Below are positions 8,035-16,943 of a DNA stretch of 64,000 nt, piece by piece (the first letter of the stretch is position 1; every line of letters begins with the position of its first letter). Where the stretch lies: assembly GCF_002904335.1 (NCBI RefSeq), contig NZ_PPHF01000123.1, forward strand, positions 153,156-217,155, given 5' to 3'. The stretch comes from Amycolatopsis sp. CA-126428 (GTDB lineage Bacteria > Actinomycetota > Actinomycetes > Mycobacteriales > Pseudonocardiaceae). The position numbers and the translations under genes are program-made. The notes under the pieces were generated by a model that had not been told where the DNA came from, did not search any database, and saw only the letters and a program-made list of their open reading frames with translations.

Positions 8035-9225
8035 ATGCAGAACAGACGAGTCCTCATCTCCGGCGCGAGCGTCGCCGGCCCCGCGCTGGCCTTCTGGCTC
8101 CGCCGTCACGGCTTCACGCCGACGGTCGTCGAACGCGCTCCCGAACTGCGCGACGGCGGCTACGCGGTCGACTTCCGCGGCGCGTCGATGCGGGTCCTCG
8201 ACCGCATGGGCCTGCTGGGCGCGGTCGAAGCGGCGGCGACCCGGATGGGCGAAGTGACCTATGTGGACAGTGTGAACCGGCCGCTGGTGGTCACGCCGCC
8301 GACCTACCAGAGCGGCGAGCTGGAAATCCTGCGCGGCGACCTCGCGCGCATCCTCTACGACGCGACGCGGGACGGCGTCGAGTACGTCTTCGGTGACTCC
8401 ATCACGGGCATCACCGAGCATGGCGACGGCGTCACGGTCACCTTCGCCCACGGCGAGCCGCGCGAGTTCGACCTGGTCATCGGGGCCGACGGGCTGCACT
8501 CGAACGTGCGGTCGCTGGCTTTCGGCGAGGAGGCCCGGTTCCGGCGCGACCTCGGCTACTACGTCTCGATCTTCACCGTGCCCAACCACCTCGGCCTCGA
8601 CCGCGTCGGCCGGTTCTACAACGAGCCGAACCGGACCGTCGGCGTCTACAGCGCGCGGGACAACACCGAGGCCAAGGCGCTGTTCTGGTTCGGCGCCGAC
8701 CGGCTGGACCACGACCCCCGGGACCCCGCGCGGCAGCGCCGGATCGTCGAGGAGAAGTTCCGCGACGTCGGCTGGGAGACGCCGGCGCTGCTGGCGGCCA
8801 TGCGGGAAGCGCCGGACTTCTACTTCGACTCGGCGAGCCAGATCAAGCTGGACTCGTACGCACGCGGGCGCGTCGCGCTGGTCGGCGACGCCGCGTACTG
8901 CGCCGCACCGCTCTCGGGAATGGGAACGAGCCTGGCGATCGTCGGCGCGTACGTGCTGGCGGGCGAGCTCGCGGCCGCCGGCGGCGACCACACGACGGCG
9001 TTCGGCGCCTACACCCGCGAGATGCGCGGCTTCGTCGACGCCTGCCAGAAACTGGCCGAGGGCAACGGGAAGTGGTTCGTCCCGCCGACGCGCGGGTGGC
9101 TGAAGTTCCGCAACCTGAACTACCGGCTGCTGCCGTACCTGCCGTGGCGCAAGCTGATCGAAGAGCTGCCGCTCAAGGCGGGCAACGCGATCACGCTGAA
9201 GCCGTATGCGGTGGCGCCGGCGTGA
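8035..9225 (+). CDS. FAD-dependent aromatic monooxygenase (PHBH fold)
   Basis: 396 residues with the three signatures of class A flavin monooxygenases: an N-terminal dinucleotide fold LISGASVAGPALAFWL ending in VVERAPELRDGG, the DG motif LVIGADGLHSNVR (about 153-165), and the GD motif VALVGDAAYCAAPLSGMGTS (about 282-301). These enzymes hydroxylate or epoxidise aromatic or polyketide substrates using NAD(P)H and O2, and related proteins inactivate tetracyclines and rifamycins. The specific substrate cannot be told. The divergent TetR gene suggests inducible expression. The 3' end overlaps the HxlR gene tail-to-tail by 35 nt. Confidence 0.88.
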   Translation: MQNRRVLISGASVAGPALAFWLRRHGFTPTVVERAPELRDGGYAVDFRGASMRVLDRMGLLGAVEAAATRMGEVTYVDSVNRPLVVTPPTYQSGELEILRGDLARILYDATRDGVEYVFGDSITGITEHGDGVTVTFAHGEPREFDLVIGADGLHSNVRSLAFGEEARFRRDLGYYVSIFTVPNHLGLDRVGRFYNEPNRTVGVYSARDNTEAKALFWFGADRLDHDPRDPARQRRIVEEKFRDVGWETPALLAAMREAPDFYFDSASQIKLDSYARGRVALVGDAAYCAAPLSGMGTSLAIVGAYVLAGELAAAGGDHTTAFGAYTREMRGFVDACQKLAEGNGKWFVPPTRGWLKFRNLNYRLLPYLPWRKLIEELPLKAGNAITLKPYAVAPA

Positions 9226-9556
9226 CGCCGCGGCGCTCGGCGATGCCGGCCATGTTCTCCTCGCCCCAGTCACCCAGCGGCAGCAACGCCGTGTTCAGCC
9301 GCTGACCCAGCCCGGTCAGCGAGTACTCGACCTTCGGCGGGATCTCGTGGAACACCTCGCGGTGCACGACCTCGTCCGCCTCCAGTTCCCGCAGCGCCTG
9401 GATCAGCATCTTTTCGCTGATCCCCGCCACCTTCCGCTTCAGCTCGCCGAACCGCAGCGGCTCGGCGTGCAGCGCCCAGAGGATCAGGGCCTTCCAGCGG
9501 CCGCCGATCACGTCGACGGCCGCGTCCAGCCCGCAGCGGTACGTTCGAGGCTGCAT
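9191..9556 (-). CDS. HxlR-family transcriptional regulator
   Basis: 121 residues, a complete HxlR winged helix: C-G-L-D-A-A-V-D-V-I-G-G-R-W-K near the N-terminus (first Cys of the family conserved), helix LKRKVAGISEKMLIQALRELEADEVV and wing VHREVFHEIPPKVEYSLT. HxlR proteins often sense electrophiles or redox state through the N-terminal Cys. It is divergent from the imine-reductase-like/SDR operon, with an inverted repeat in the shared promoter, so that operon is the probable target. Confidence 0.9.
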   Translation of the reverse strand: MQPRTYRCGLDAAVDVIGGRWKALILWALHAEPLRFGELKRKVAGISEKMLIQALRELEADEVVHREVFHEIPPKVEYSLTGLGQRLNTALLPLGDWGEENMAGIAERRGVTPAPPHTASA

Positions 9557-9578
9557 CCAGGATCCTTACGTTTTGGTG

Positions 9579-9603
9579 GGTACCTGACTTATTAGTCGGT
9601 ACT
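9579..9603. promoter_or_regulatory. Inverted repeat between HxlR and the oxidoreductase operon
   Basis: GGTACCTGACT-TATT-AGTCGGTACTT is an inverted repeat with 9-10 paired positions and one bulge, centred midway between the divergent genes. GTAC-x-TGACT/AGTC-GTAC symmetry with an A/T centre is characteristic of HxlR operators. Role inferred from position. Confidence 0.55.
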
Positions 9604-9629
9604 TGTCCAGTGTAAAGCGTCCCAGCAGC

Positions 9630-10490
9630 ATGGAATCCATGGGAGAAAGCCAGAAACACGTGGGCGTGCTCGGCCTGGGGCGGATGGGCGCCGCCCTCGC
9701 CGGGGCGCTCTTGGGGGCGGGACACGACGTCTCGGTGTGGAACCGGTCGCCGCTCAAGGCGGGGCCGCTGCTCGACCGCGGCGCCCGGCTCGCGGCGACG
9801 CCGGCGGAAGCGGCTTCGGCCGACGTCGTCCTCAGTTGCCTGTCCACCTACGACGCGCAGCGGCCGGTGCTCGAAGCCGCTTCGCCGAAAGTGCTCGTCA
9901 ACCTCACGTCCGGGACCCCGGAGCAGGCGCGGGGCGTCGCGAAGTGGGCCGCTTCCGAGGGCATCGACTACGTCGACGGCGTGATCATGGCCGTACCGCA
10001 GGGCATCGGCACCCCGGCGGCGCAGATCCTCTACGGCGGCTCGGAACCGACGTTCGCGGCGCAGCGCGACGTGCTGGAAGTGCTGGGCGCACCGGTGTTC
10101 CTCGGCGAGGACGCCGGCCTGCCGGCGCTGTACGACCTGGCGCTGCTCGGCATGATGTGGTCGACGATGGCCGGCTACCTGCACGCGCTGGCGCTGGTCG
10201 GCACCGAGGGCGTCACGCCCGCGCAGTTCGCGCCGATGGCATCGGCGTGGCAGTCGGCCGTCGGCGGGTTCCTGCCGGGCATCGGCGAGCAGGTCGCGAG
10301 CGGCGACTACACCACCGAGGTGTCCGCTTTGGACATCAACGCGGCGGGACTCGGCTTGCTGGTCGAGACGAGCCGCGCGCAGGGGATCAGCACGGCGGTG
10401 CCCGCGGTGCTGCGGGAGTTGTTCGACCGAGCGGTCGCGGCGGGCCACGGTGCGCACGCGATCGCCAGCGTCATCGAGGAGATCCGGTGA
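9630..10490 (+). CDS. Imine-reductase-like NAD(P)-dependent oxidoreductase
   Basis: About 286 residues: an N-terminal Rossmann domain (VLGLGRMGAALAGALLGAGH, followed by VWNRSPLKA for NADPH phosphate recognition), then the all-helical dimerisation domain of the beta-hydroxyacid dehydrogenase/imine reductase superfamily. The inter-domain segment DGVIMAVPQGIGTPAAQILY is very like imine reductases, which reduce cyclic imines to amines. ATG codons at 9630 and 9639 are both possible and neither has a strong ribosome-binding site; a leaderless transcript is possible. It is followed by an SDR gene overlapping as GTGA, so the two form an operon. Confidence 0.82.
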   Translation: MESMGESQKHVGVLGLGRMGAALAGALLGAGHDVSVWNRSPLKAGPLLDRGARLAATPAEAASADVVLSCLSTYDAQRPVLEAASPKVLVNLTSGTPEQARGVAKWAASEGIDYVDGVIMAVPQGIGTPAAQILYGGSEPTFAAQRDVLEVLGAPVFLGEDAGLPALYDLALLGMMWSTMAGYLHALALVGTEGVTPAQFAPMASAWQSAVGGFLPGIGEQVASGDYTTEVSALDINAAGLGLLVETSRAQGISTAVPAVLRELFDRAVAAGHGAHAIASVIEEIR

Positions 10491-11236
10491 AGTACCAGGG
10501 AAAGAAGGCCGTCGTCGCCGGCGGCACGCACGGGATGGGGCTGGCGGTGGTGCGCGCCCTGCTCGACGGCGGCGCGGAGGTGCTGCTCACCGGCCGGGAC
10601 GTGACCCCGCTGGCGGGCACGTTGCCGGGCAAGGCGCACCTGCTGTCCTCGGACGCGGCGCGCCTGGCCGACGTCGCCGAGCTGGGTGAGGTGGCCGCGC
10701 GCACGCTCGGCGAGCTGGACCTGGTGTTCCTCAACGTCGGGTTCGCGACGCTGACGCCGTACGAGGCCGCGACGCCCGAGCTCTACGACCGGACGTTCGA
10801 CGTCAACACCAAGGGCGCCTACTTCACCGCCCGGCGGCTCGCGCCGCTGGTCCGGTCCGGTGGCTCGTTCGTCTTCACGACGTCGGTCGCGGCCGAGGCC
10901 GGGATCGCCGGGATGGGCCTGTATTCGGCGGCGAAGGCGGCGGTGCGCTCGTTCGCCCGCACGTACGCGGCCGAGCTGGCGCCGCGCGGGATCCGGGTGA
11001 ACGTGGTCAGCCCCGGCTACACCGACACGCCGACGATGGGCGTCACCGGCGTCCCGGAGCCGGTCCTGGCGGAGTTCAAGGCGATCGGCGACGAGAGCAC
11101 GCCGTTGAAGCGCCACGCCACCGCGGAGGAGGTCGCTGCGGCGGTGCTGTTCCTGGCGTTCGACGCCACCTTCACCACCGGCGCGGACCTCCCCGTGGAC
11201 GGCGGTCTCGGCCAGCGGCTCACCCTGCCCGCGTGA
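10487..11236 (+). CDS. SDR-family oxidoreductase
   Basis: 249 residues, a classical short-chain dehydrogenase: glycine motif VAGGTHGMGLAV (residues 10-21; TGxxxGxG form with A for T), catalytic Ser near FTTSVAAEAG, Y-x-x-x-K in GLYSAAKAAV, and SPGYTDTPTM after the active site. Arg in TGRD suggests NADPH. The GTG start overlaps the stop of the imine-reductase-like gene, so both are made from one message, presumably acting on related carbonyl/imine substrates under HxlR control. The 3' end overlaps the next, convergent gene by 17 nt. Confidence 0.88.
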   Translation: MKYQGKKAVVAGGTHGMGLAVVRALLDGGAEVLLTGRDVTPLAGTLPGKAHLLSSDAARLADVAELGEVAARTLGELDLVFLNVGFATLTPYEAATPELYDRTFDVNTKGAYFTARRLAPLVRSGGSFVFTTSVAAEAGIAGMGLYSAAKAAVRSFARTYAAELAPRGIRVNVVSPGYTDTPTMGVTGVPEPVLAEFKAIGDESTPLKRHATAEEVAAAVLFLAFDATFTTGADLPVDGGLGQRLTLPA

Positions 11237-11996
11237 GGTGGGCGCCCAGGCCGGTGACCCCCGGCGCGCGGTCGGGGCGCAGGACGAGGTCATCGTCGTA
11301 GTCGCCGCCATTCTGTGTGCGGAACGGGATGGGCTCCGCGGTTTCGAGCGTCCGCAGGCGTTCGCGAAGCAGGTCCCGTGCCTCGGCGAACTCGTCGTCC
11401 GGCACGCGGTCGGCGCCGTAGACCGCCACCGGCGGCAGCACCGACATCCCCGCGTAGAAGAGGGTTCCGTGATGTAGCGGGAAGAGGACGTCGGCCAGCG
11501 CGCCGTTCACCCCGCGCGGCTCCAGGGCCGGCTCGCGGGCACCCGCGGCGAGCACCACCATCGCGCGCTTGCCCGCGAGCCGGCCCTCGCCGTAGCGCAG
11601 GGTCCGGCCGTCCTCGGCGCGGACGCCGTACCCGAAGCCCTTCACGAAGACGCGGTCGAACCAGCCCTTGAGGATCGCCGGCAGGCCGTACCACCACAAC
11701 GGGAACTGCACGACGACCGCGTCCGCCCAGGCCAGCTTTTCCTGCTCGGCCACGATGTCCGCGCTCAGCTCCCCGCGCGCGTGCGCCCGGGCCGACGTCG
11801 CCCCGACGACCAGCCGGCCGTCGTCGGCTTCGGCGCCGAAGTCGGCGGCGTCGACCACCGGGTTCCACTTCATGGCGTACAGGTCCGACTCCCGGACGTC
11901 GTGGCCGAGCTCCCGGAGCGTCCGGAGCCCGTCGTCACGGAGGGCCCCGCTCAGCGAGCGCGGCTCGGGATGCGCGAAAACCCACAACACGTTCAT
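11220..11996 (-). CDS. NAD(P)H:quinone oxidoreductase, flavodoxin-fold (NQO/MdaB type)
   Basis: 258 residues: MNVLWVFAHPEPRSLSGALRDDG begins a flavodoxin-like fold in which H-P-E-P-x-S-x-x-x-A-L is the classic NQO1/KefF FAD-phosphate loop; VVVQFPLWWYGLPAILKGWFDR (about 95-116) is the matching quinone-site motif. Such enzymes carry out two-electron quinone reduction in the cytoplasm. The ATG at 11996 fits the fold start; an upstream ATG at 12011 would add five residues. It is divergent from the GlxA-type regulator, which may control it. Confidence 0.85.
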   Translation of the reverse strand: MNVLWVFAHPEPRSLSGALRDDGLRTLRELGHDVRESDLYAMKWNPVVDAADFGAEADDGRLVVGATSARAHARGELSADIVAEQEKLAWADAVVVQFPLWWYGLPAILKGWFDRVFVKGFGYGVRAEDGRTLRYGEGRLAGKRAMVVLAAGAREPALEPRGVNGALADVLFPLHHGTLFYAGMSVLPPVAVYGADRVPDDEFAEARDLLRERLRTLETAEPIPFRTQNGGDYDDDLVLRPDRAPGVTGLGAHLTRAG

Positions 11997-12067
11997 GACC
12001 TCGATGGTCATCCGGCCGCCCGGTTCGATCGAGTGGCCGGAAAGCCAACATGTGCAAGAATCGAGCC

Positions 12068-13066
12068 ATGGCCGAATTCGTGCACCCGAACCGCCACCAC
12101 GTCGCCGTCCTCGTTCGCCACGGCATGCTGGTGATGGAGCTGGGCATCGTCCACCGCCTGTTCGGCCAGGCCCGCTCGGCGCCGGGGGAGCCGCTGTACG
12201 AAGTCGTGACCTGCACGCTCGAACCCGGTCCGGTGCGCACCGACGCCGACTTCACCATCCCGGTCGACCGCGGCCCCGAGGTGCTGGCCGAGGCGGACAC
12301 GGTGATCGTCCCGGCGTCCCTGATCGAGTACGAGCCGCTGGCGCGCGTGCTGACCCCGCCGCTCGAAGCCGCCCTCGGCCGCATCCCGCCGGCCGCGCGC
12401 ATCGCGTCCATCTGCACCGGCGCGTTCGTGCTCGCCGCGGCCGGCCTGCTCGACGGCCGCCGGGCCACCACCCACTGGCGGTCCGCCGAGGACCTGCAGG
12501 ACCGGTTCCCCGAGGTCGACGTCGACCCGTGCGTGCTCTACACCGACGACGGCGACGTGCTGACCTCGGCGGGTGTCGCCGCCGGGATCGACCTGGTGCT
12601 GCACATGATCCGCCGCGACCACGGCACGGCGGTGGCCAACGAGGTCGCCCGCGGCACGGTCGTGTCCCCGCACCGCGAAGGCGGCCAGGCCCAGTTCGTC
12701 CGGCGGCCGGTCCCCGAGCCCCGGACGTCGTCGACGAAGGCGGCCCGGGCCTGGGCGCTGGAGAACCTGCACCGGCCGCTGACCCTGCGCGAGCTCGCCG
12801 CCCGCGAGGCGATGAGCACGCGCACGTTCACCCGCCGCTTCCGCGAGGAGGTCGGCATCTCGGCCCTGCAGTGGCTGACCCAGCAACGGGTCGAGCGCGC
12901 CCGCCAGCTCCTCGAGGAGACGGACCTGCCGGTCGACCGCGTCGCCACCGAAGCCGGCTTCGGCACGGCGGCCTCGCTGCGCCAGCACTTCCAGGCGGCG
13001 CTGGCGGTGTCGCCGAGCGCGTACCGGTCGACCTTCCGCGGAGAACTGGCTGTTCAAGCCGGCTGA
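12068..13066 (+). CDS. GlxA-type AraC-family regulator with DJ-1/PfpI domain
   Basis: About 332 residues. The N-terminal domain is DJ-1/PfpI-like (VAVLVRHGMLVMELGIVHRLFG; nucleophile-elbow region ARIASICTGAFVLAAAGLL with Cys), as in GlxA regulators that bind small metabolites; the C-terminal 100 residues are an AraC double HTH (LTLRELAAREAMSTRTFTRRFREEVG and DRVATEAGFGTAASLRQHF). An upstream ATG at 12050 is also in frame. Its neighbours are a divergent quinone reductase and a downstream transglutaminase-like gene. Confidence 0.87.
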   Translation: MAEFVHPNRHHVAVLVRHGMLVMELGIVHRLFGQARSAPGEPLYEVVTCTLEPGPVRTDADFTIPVDRGPEVLAEADTVIVPASLIEYEPLARVLTPPLEAALGRIPPAARIASICTGAFVLAAAGLLDGRRATTHWRSAEDLQDRFPEVDVDPCVLYTDDGDVLTSAGVAAGIDLVLHMIRRDHGTAVANEVARGTVVSPHREGGQAQFVRRPVPEPRTSSTKAARAWALENLHRPLTLRELAAREAMSTRTFTRRFREEVGISALQWLTQQRVERARQLLEETDLPVDRVATEAGFGTAASLRQHFQAALAVSPSAYRSTFRGELAVQAG

Positions 13067-13088
13067 AATCCGGATAGCGTCGGCGCCC

Positions 13089-13973
13089 ATGGACGACTTC
13101 TACGTCAGCCACAGCCGGTTCAGCGATCCCGGACCGCACGCGGACTGGCTCGACGCGACCCCGGCCGACCTGGCCGTCCTGCGTGAAGCGGCGTCCCAGC
13201 TGGTGTTCCACTACTGGGGTTCGGGCGCGATCACCGAACACGGGTTTCCGGCCGCCCGCAACGACGAGATCACCCTGCGGTACGCCGAGGCGATGTGGGC
13301 GCGCCTGCGCGAGCTCGACCCGGCCCCACCGGTGCAGCCGCGGCCGCCGCTGCACCGGATCGTCGGCTGCTGCCGCGACTTCACGCTGCTGTTCGTCTCG
13401 ATGGCCCGCCACCACGGCATCCCGGCCCGCGCCCGCGTCGGCTTCGCGAGCTACCTGATGCCCGGCTGGTACCTCGACCACGTCGTCGCCGAGGTCCGCA
13501 CCGCCGACGGCTGGCACCTGGTCGAGCCCCAGCTGTCACCCGGTTTCCGCGACCCGGTGGACGACGTGGCCTTCGACCTCCTCGACGTCCCCCGCGACCG
13601 GTTCCTGACCGGCCCCGACGCGTGGACCGCCGTGCGCGCCGGCGAGCTCGACCCGGACCTGCTGGTCGTCTCGCCGGACCTGGACGTGCCGTTCCTGCGC
13701 GGGATTCCGTACACGTGGCACAACCTCGTGCTCGACCTCGCCGCGCTCAACAAGCACGAGATGCTCCAGTGGGACATCTGGGGCGCACTCGACGACTCCG
13801 CCGCGCTCGACCCGGCCACCGTCGCCCGTGCGGACGAGCTGGCCGAGCTGGTGGCCGACGCGGACGTCGAGCAGCTGCGGGTGGCCTTCGAGGCCGACGA
13901 CGTCCGGGTGCCGCCGGTGATCCACACGGTCACCCCGCCGGGACGGCTCCTGGCCGAGGTAGTGCTTCGCTGA
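13089..13973 (+). CDS. Transglutaminase-like (cysteine-protease-fold) protein
   Basis: 294 residues with the transglutaminase-like core: catalytic Cys in VGCCRDFTLLFVSMARHHGIPAR (about 95-117), His in YLDHVVAEV and the acidic partner position in WHLVEPQL. There is no signal peptide, so it is cytoplasmic. It starts 23 nt after the GlxA-type regulator on the same strand and may be co-transcribed. The protein or peptide substrate is unknown; many bacterial members are uncharacterised. The 3' end overlaps the LysR gene tail-to-tail by 44 nt. Confidence 0.75.
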   Translation: MDDFYVSHSRFSDPGPHADWLDATPADLAVLREAASQLVFHYWGSGAITEHGFPAARNDEITLRYAEAMWARLRELDPAPPVQPRPPLHRIVGCCRDFTLLFVSMARHHGIPARARVGFASYLMPGWYLDHVVAEVRTADGWHLVEPQLSPGFRDPVDDVAFDLLDVPRDRFLTGPDAWTAVRAGELDPDLLVVSPDLDVPFLRGIPYTWHNLVLDLAALNKHEMLQWDIWGALDDSAALDPATVARADELAELVADADVEQLRVAFEADDVRVPPVIHTVTPPGRLLAEVVLR

Positions 13974-14832
13974 CCTCGGTGGCAGTCCGCACGAACCGCG
14001 CGATCCGCAGGTCCCGCGCCCCGGCCGTCCAGGCGAGGGCCAGCGAGTACGGCGTCGCGTCGACAACCGGCCGGTAGACGACGTCGTCCCGCGAGCGCAG
14101 CTCGGCGACCGACGCGGGCAGCAGCGCGACCGCCTGCCCGAGCGCGACCGTCTCCAGCAGCTGGGCGCTGTCGTGCACGATCGGCCCGGGTGTCACCGGT
14201 CCGCCGGTCACGTCCTGCCCGGACCAGTACGCCCGGTCCGCGGCCGAGGAGAGCGGCCAGCACGGCGTCGGCTGCCCGGCGAAGTCGGCGCAGGTCAGCA
14301 CGGACCGGCGGGCGAGTTCGTGGTCCGACGGCAGTGCGGCCACCCGTGGTTCGCTGAACAGCACCTCGACGTCCAGGCCGTGGTGGGTGCCGCCGTGGCA
14401 GCCGAGCACGGCCACGTCGGCCCGGCCGTCCCGCAGCATCTCCGTCTGTTCGCCGAACCCGCTGACCCGGAGGTCGACCGGATCGGGGTGCGCGTCGGCG
14501 ATCCGCCGCAGCAGATCGGTCGCGACCCCCGGCTTCGCGGTGACGACCAGCGCCGGCGTCCGTTGAGCTGCCCGCCGCGTGCGCCGGACCGCCGCGGTGA
14601 CGGCGTCCAGTGCCTTCGCCGACTCGGTGAGCAGGACGGCGCCGGCCGGCGTCAGCGAGACGTGCCGGCTGGTGCGTTCGAAGAGCTGCACCCCGAGCCG
14701 CCGCTCCAGCAGCCGGATCGCGCGCGACAGCGGTGGCTGCGCCATCCCGAGCCGCTCGGCGGCGCGCGAGAAGTTCAGCTCTTCGGCGACCGCGCGGAAA
14801 TACCGCAGCTCACGGACCTCGACATCGTCCAT
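13930..14832 (-). CDS. LysR-family transcriptional regulator
   Basis: 300 residues: N-terminal LysR HTH (FRAVAEELNFSRAAERLGMAQPPLSRAIRLLERRLGVQLFERTS, spanning about 9-52) and a periplasmic-binding-protein-like effector domain (LVVTAKPGVATDLL, VLFSEPRVAALPSDHELARR). The ATG at 14832 gives the family-standard start MDDVEVRELRYF. It is divergent from the NTF2-like gene at 14929, with a 96-nt shared promoter; that gene is the likely target. Confidence 0.88.
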   Translation of the reverse strand: MDDVEVRELRYFRAVAEELNFSRAAERLGMAQPPLSRAIRLLERRLGVQLFERTSRHVSLTPAGAVLLTESAKALDAVTAAVRRTRRAAQRTPALVVTAKPGVATDLLRRIADAHPDPVDLRVSGFGEQTEMLRDGRADVAVLGCHGGTHHGLDVEVLFSEPRVAALPSDHELARRSVLTCADFAGQPTPCWPLSSAADRAYWSGQDVTGGPVTPGPIVHDSAQLLETVALGQAVALLPASVAELRSRDDVVYRPVVDATPYSLALAWTAGARDLRIARFVRTATEVSEALPRPGAVPAG

Positions 14833-14928
14833 ACCGGGAGAGTATCGCGGCAGAGTCCACAGGTCTTTCCTTTTCTCTTTCGCGCATGGTGGGCTTGGTG
14901 TCGATAACTCCACAAAGGACGGACATCG

Positions 14929-15312
14929 ATGACGGAGTCACAACGCAACAAGGAAGTGGTCTTGGGCTTCCTCCGGCTGGCCTTCACCGAGAAGCGCCCG
15001 GCCGACGCCTTCGCCGAGCACGTCGGCGACGGCTACGTCCAGCACAACCCCCACGCCCCGGCGAGCGCGGCGGCCTCGGCCCGCTACCTGGCCGGGTTCG
15101 TGACCCGGTTCCCGGAGCTCACCCTGGACGTCCACCGGGTGATCGCCGAGGACGATCTTGTGTGCACGCACAGCCTCCTGCGCCTGACGCCCGGCTCGCG
15201 TGGCAGCGCGATCGCGGACGTGATGCGGGTGCGGGACGGCCGGATCACCGAGCACTGGGACGTGGTGCAGGAGATCCCGGAGACGACGGCGAGCGGCAAC
15301 CCGATGATCTAG
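14929..15312 (+). CDS. SnoaL/NTF2-like protein (ester-cyclase-like)
   Basis: 127 residues with the cone-shaped NTF2-like fold: helical start VVLGFLRLAFTEKRPADAFAEHVGDGYVQHNP, then the beta-sheet segments FPELTLDVHRVIAEDDLVCTHS and VMRVRDGRITEHWDVVQ. H-N-P and H-W-D are the polar cavity residues commonly kept in the SnoaL/limonene-epoxide-hydrolase-like group. Ligand unknown. It is divergent from, and probably regulated by, the LysR protein. Confidence 0.75.
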   Translation: MTESQRNKEVVLGFLRLAFTEKRPADAFAEHVGDGYVQHNPHAPASAAASARYLAGFVTRFPELTLDVHRVIAEDDLVCTHSLLRLTPGSRGSAIADVMRVRDGRITEHWDVVQEIPETTASGNPMI

Positions 15313-15431
15313 GCGAGCTGCCCCGGGAGGTGCCGCCTCGCGGGCCGGCGCTCGTGAGCGACCGCGGCCGGTGTCCCGCCGCGCGGGACGTCACCCCTCA
15401 GGGACCGTGCCCGGCTTGGTCGGCCGGGGCA

Positions 15432-16091
15432 TCACGCCTCGGCGACCGGGTCCGGGTCGTCGTCCGCCGGGTCGATCTCCCTCGGCGCGATGCCGTGCAG
15501 TGCGGCGCTCACCACCGAGTTCACCGGTGGCGGGTCGAGGGGTGCCGTGTGCGGGAAGACCGTCGTGAGCACCGAGGCGTGGCAGTAGCCGACCAGCATG
15601 GCCGCCGTTGCGTCCACTTCGGACTCCGGGCGCAGGCGGCCCAGCCTGCGTTCCGCCTCGAGGTAGGCCACCAGCCGATCGCGCCAGTAGCCGGACCGCT
15701 CGCTGATCTCCGCGAACCGCTCCAGCACCCTGGGCTGCGAGACCAGGCCGCTGAACGCCGGCACGAGCGCCTTGTGCAGCGCCAGGCCGAACTCCACGTG
15801 GCGGCGGAGGTTCCCGAAGAGGACGCCTTCACCGGGCACGGGCAACTCGCCCAGCTCCGCCTCCGTTGTGCGCACGTGCTCCAGCAGGGCCCGGGCCACC
15901 AGTTCCTCCTTGTCGGAGAAGTGGTTGTAGAGCACGCCGTCGGCGACGCCCGCCATGCGCGCGATCTCCCGCACGGTCATACCGGTCGTGCCGTGCGTGG
16001 CGATCATCTTCTGCGCGGTCTCGAGCAGCAGGTCGTGCAGTGACTGCCCGTCCCGCTGGGCGGCGGCTTTCCTCGGTGACATCACCGCCAT
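15432..16091 (-). CDS. TetR-family transcriptional regulator
   Basis: 219 residues: TetR HTH (HGTTGMTVREIARMAGVADGVLYNHFSDKEELVARAL, about 31-67) and a helical C-terminal domain of the type found with multidrug and lipid-responsive repressors. The start may be 16091 or 16082. The methyltransferase gene lies 17 nt upstream on the same strand, so the two form an operon whose single promoter carries a 30-nt near-perfect palindrome; autoregulation of methyltransferase plus regulator is likely. The 119 nt between its stop and the SnoaL gene hold nothing I can name. Confidence 0.88.
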   Translation of the reverse strand: MAVMSPRKAAAQRDGQSLHDLLLETAQKMIATHGTTGMTVREIARMAGVADGVLYNHFSDKEELVARALLEHVRTTEAELGELPVPGEGVLFGNLRRHVEFGLALHKALVPAFSGLVSQPRVLERFAEISERSGYWRDRLVAYLEAERRLGRLRPESEVDATAAMLVGYCHASVLTTVFPHTAPLDPPPVNSVVSAALHGIAPREIDPADDDPDPVAEA

Positions 16092-16107
16092 CGTACGGGC
16101 GCCCCCG

Positions 16108-16926
16108 CTACGGCCTCCTTCCCGTGACCAGCCACGCCGTGCCGCGCAGCCGGACCGCCTCCGGGCCCGCGAACGGCTCGAGCGCCTCCGCGAGGGCGTC
16201 GGTCGCCTTGGTCGCCGTCGCGCTGTCGAGCCGGTCCAGGTGGTGGCGGACCGGGCCCCAGTCCGCCATGAACCGGGCCGCGTCGGGGACGTCACGGCCC
16301 CAGACCTGGCCGGCCTCGACGCGGGTGCACACGACGTCTTCGAAGCCGGCTTCGGTCAGCACCGCCCTGGTCCGGTCCGGGTCCGCGAACGACGTCGGCC
16401 CGCTGCCGTCCGGCCCGGTCGGCTGCGGCAGGTAGGCCGCCATCGCGGCGAACACCCGGCCGAGGTCGGTGCCGGACAGCGCCGTCATGCAGAGGAACGC
16501 GAGCCGCCCGCCGGGGGGCAGCGCGCGCCGGACGTTGCCGAACGCCGCCACCGGATCGGCGAAGAACATCACCCCGAACCGGCTGATCGCCAGGTCGAAC
16601 CCGCCTTCGGCGAACGGGTGGACCTGGACGTCACCCTGCTCGAACGTCACGTTCGGCACCTCGGCCGCCCGCCTCCGCGCGGTCGCGAGCATCGGCCCGG
16701 ACAGGTCGACGCCGATCGCGGAGCGGGCCCGCGCCGCGGCGAGCCGCGTGAGCTGGCCGTTGCCGCAGCCGATGTCGAGCACGCGATCGCCGGAGTCCAC
16801 CTGCTCGAGCAAAAAACTGTTGAAGCCGCTGTTCACGGCGTCGTAGCGATCGGCGTGTGTCGCCCAGTGCTCCCCTTCGTAGCCGTTCCACGCCTCGGCC
16901 TGTGCGGTGTTGACGATCCCGGTCAT
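16108..16926 (-). CDS. Class I SAM-dependent methyltransferase
   Basis: 272 residues. Motif I VLDIGCGNGQLTRLAAARA (about 46-64) with the acidic loop IGVDLSGPML binds S-adenosylmethionine; motif IV lies at DLAISRFGVMFFADP (about 107-121), typical of the Methyltransf_25/11 group of small-molecule methyltransferases. The acceptor is unknown. First gene of a two-gene operon with the TetR repressor; the palindromic operator begins 18 nt upstream of the ATG. Confidence 0.87.
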   Translation of the reverse strand: MTGIVNTAQAEAWNGYEGEHWATHADRYDAVNSGFNSFLLEQVDSGDRVLDIGCGNGQLTRLAAARARSAIGVDLSGPMLATARRRAAEVPNVTFEQGDVQVHPFAEGGFDLAISRFGVMFFADPVAAFGNVRRALPPGGRLAFLCMTALSGTDLGRVFAAMAAYLPQPTGPDGSGPTSFADPDRTRAVLTEAGFEDVVCTRVEAGQVWGRDVPDAARFMADWGPVRHHLDRLDSATATKATDALAEALEPFAGPEAVRLRGTAWLVTGRRP

Positions 16927-16943
16927 CCCCAGCCCCTTCCGTT

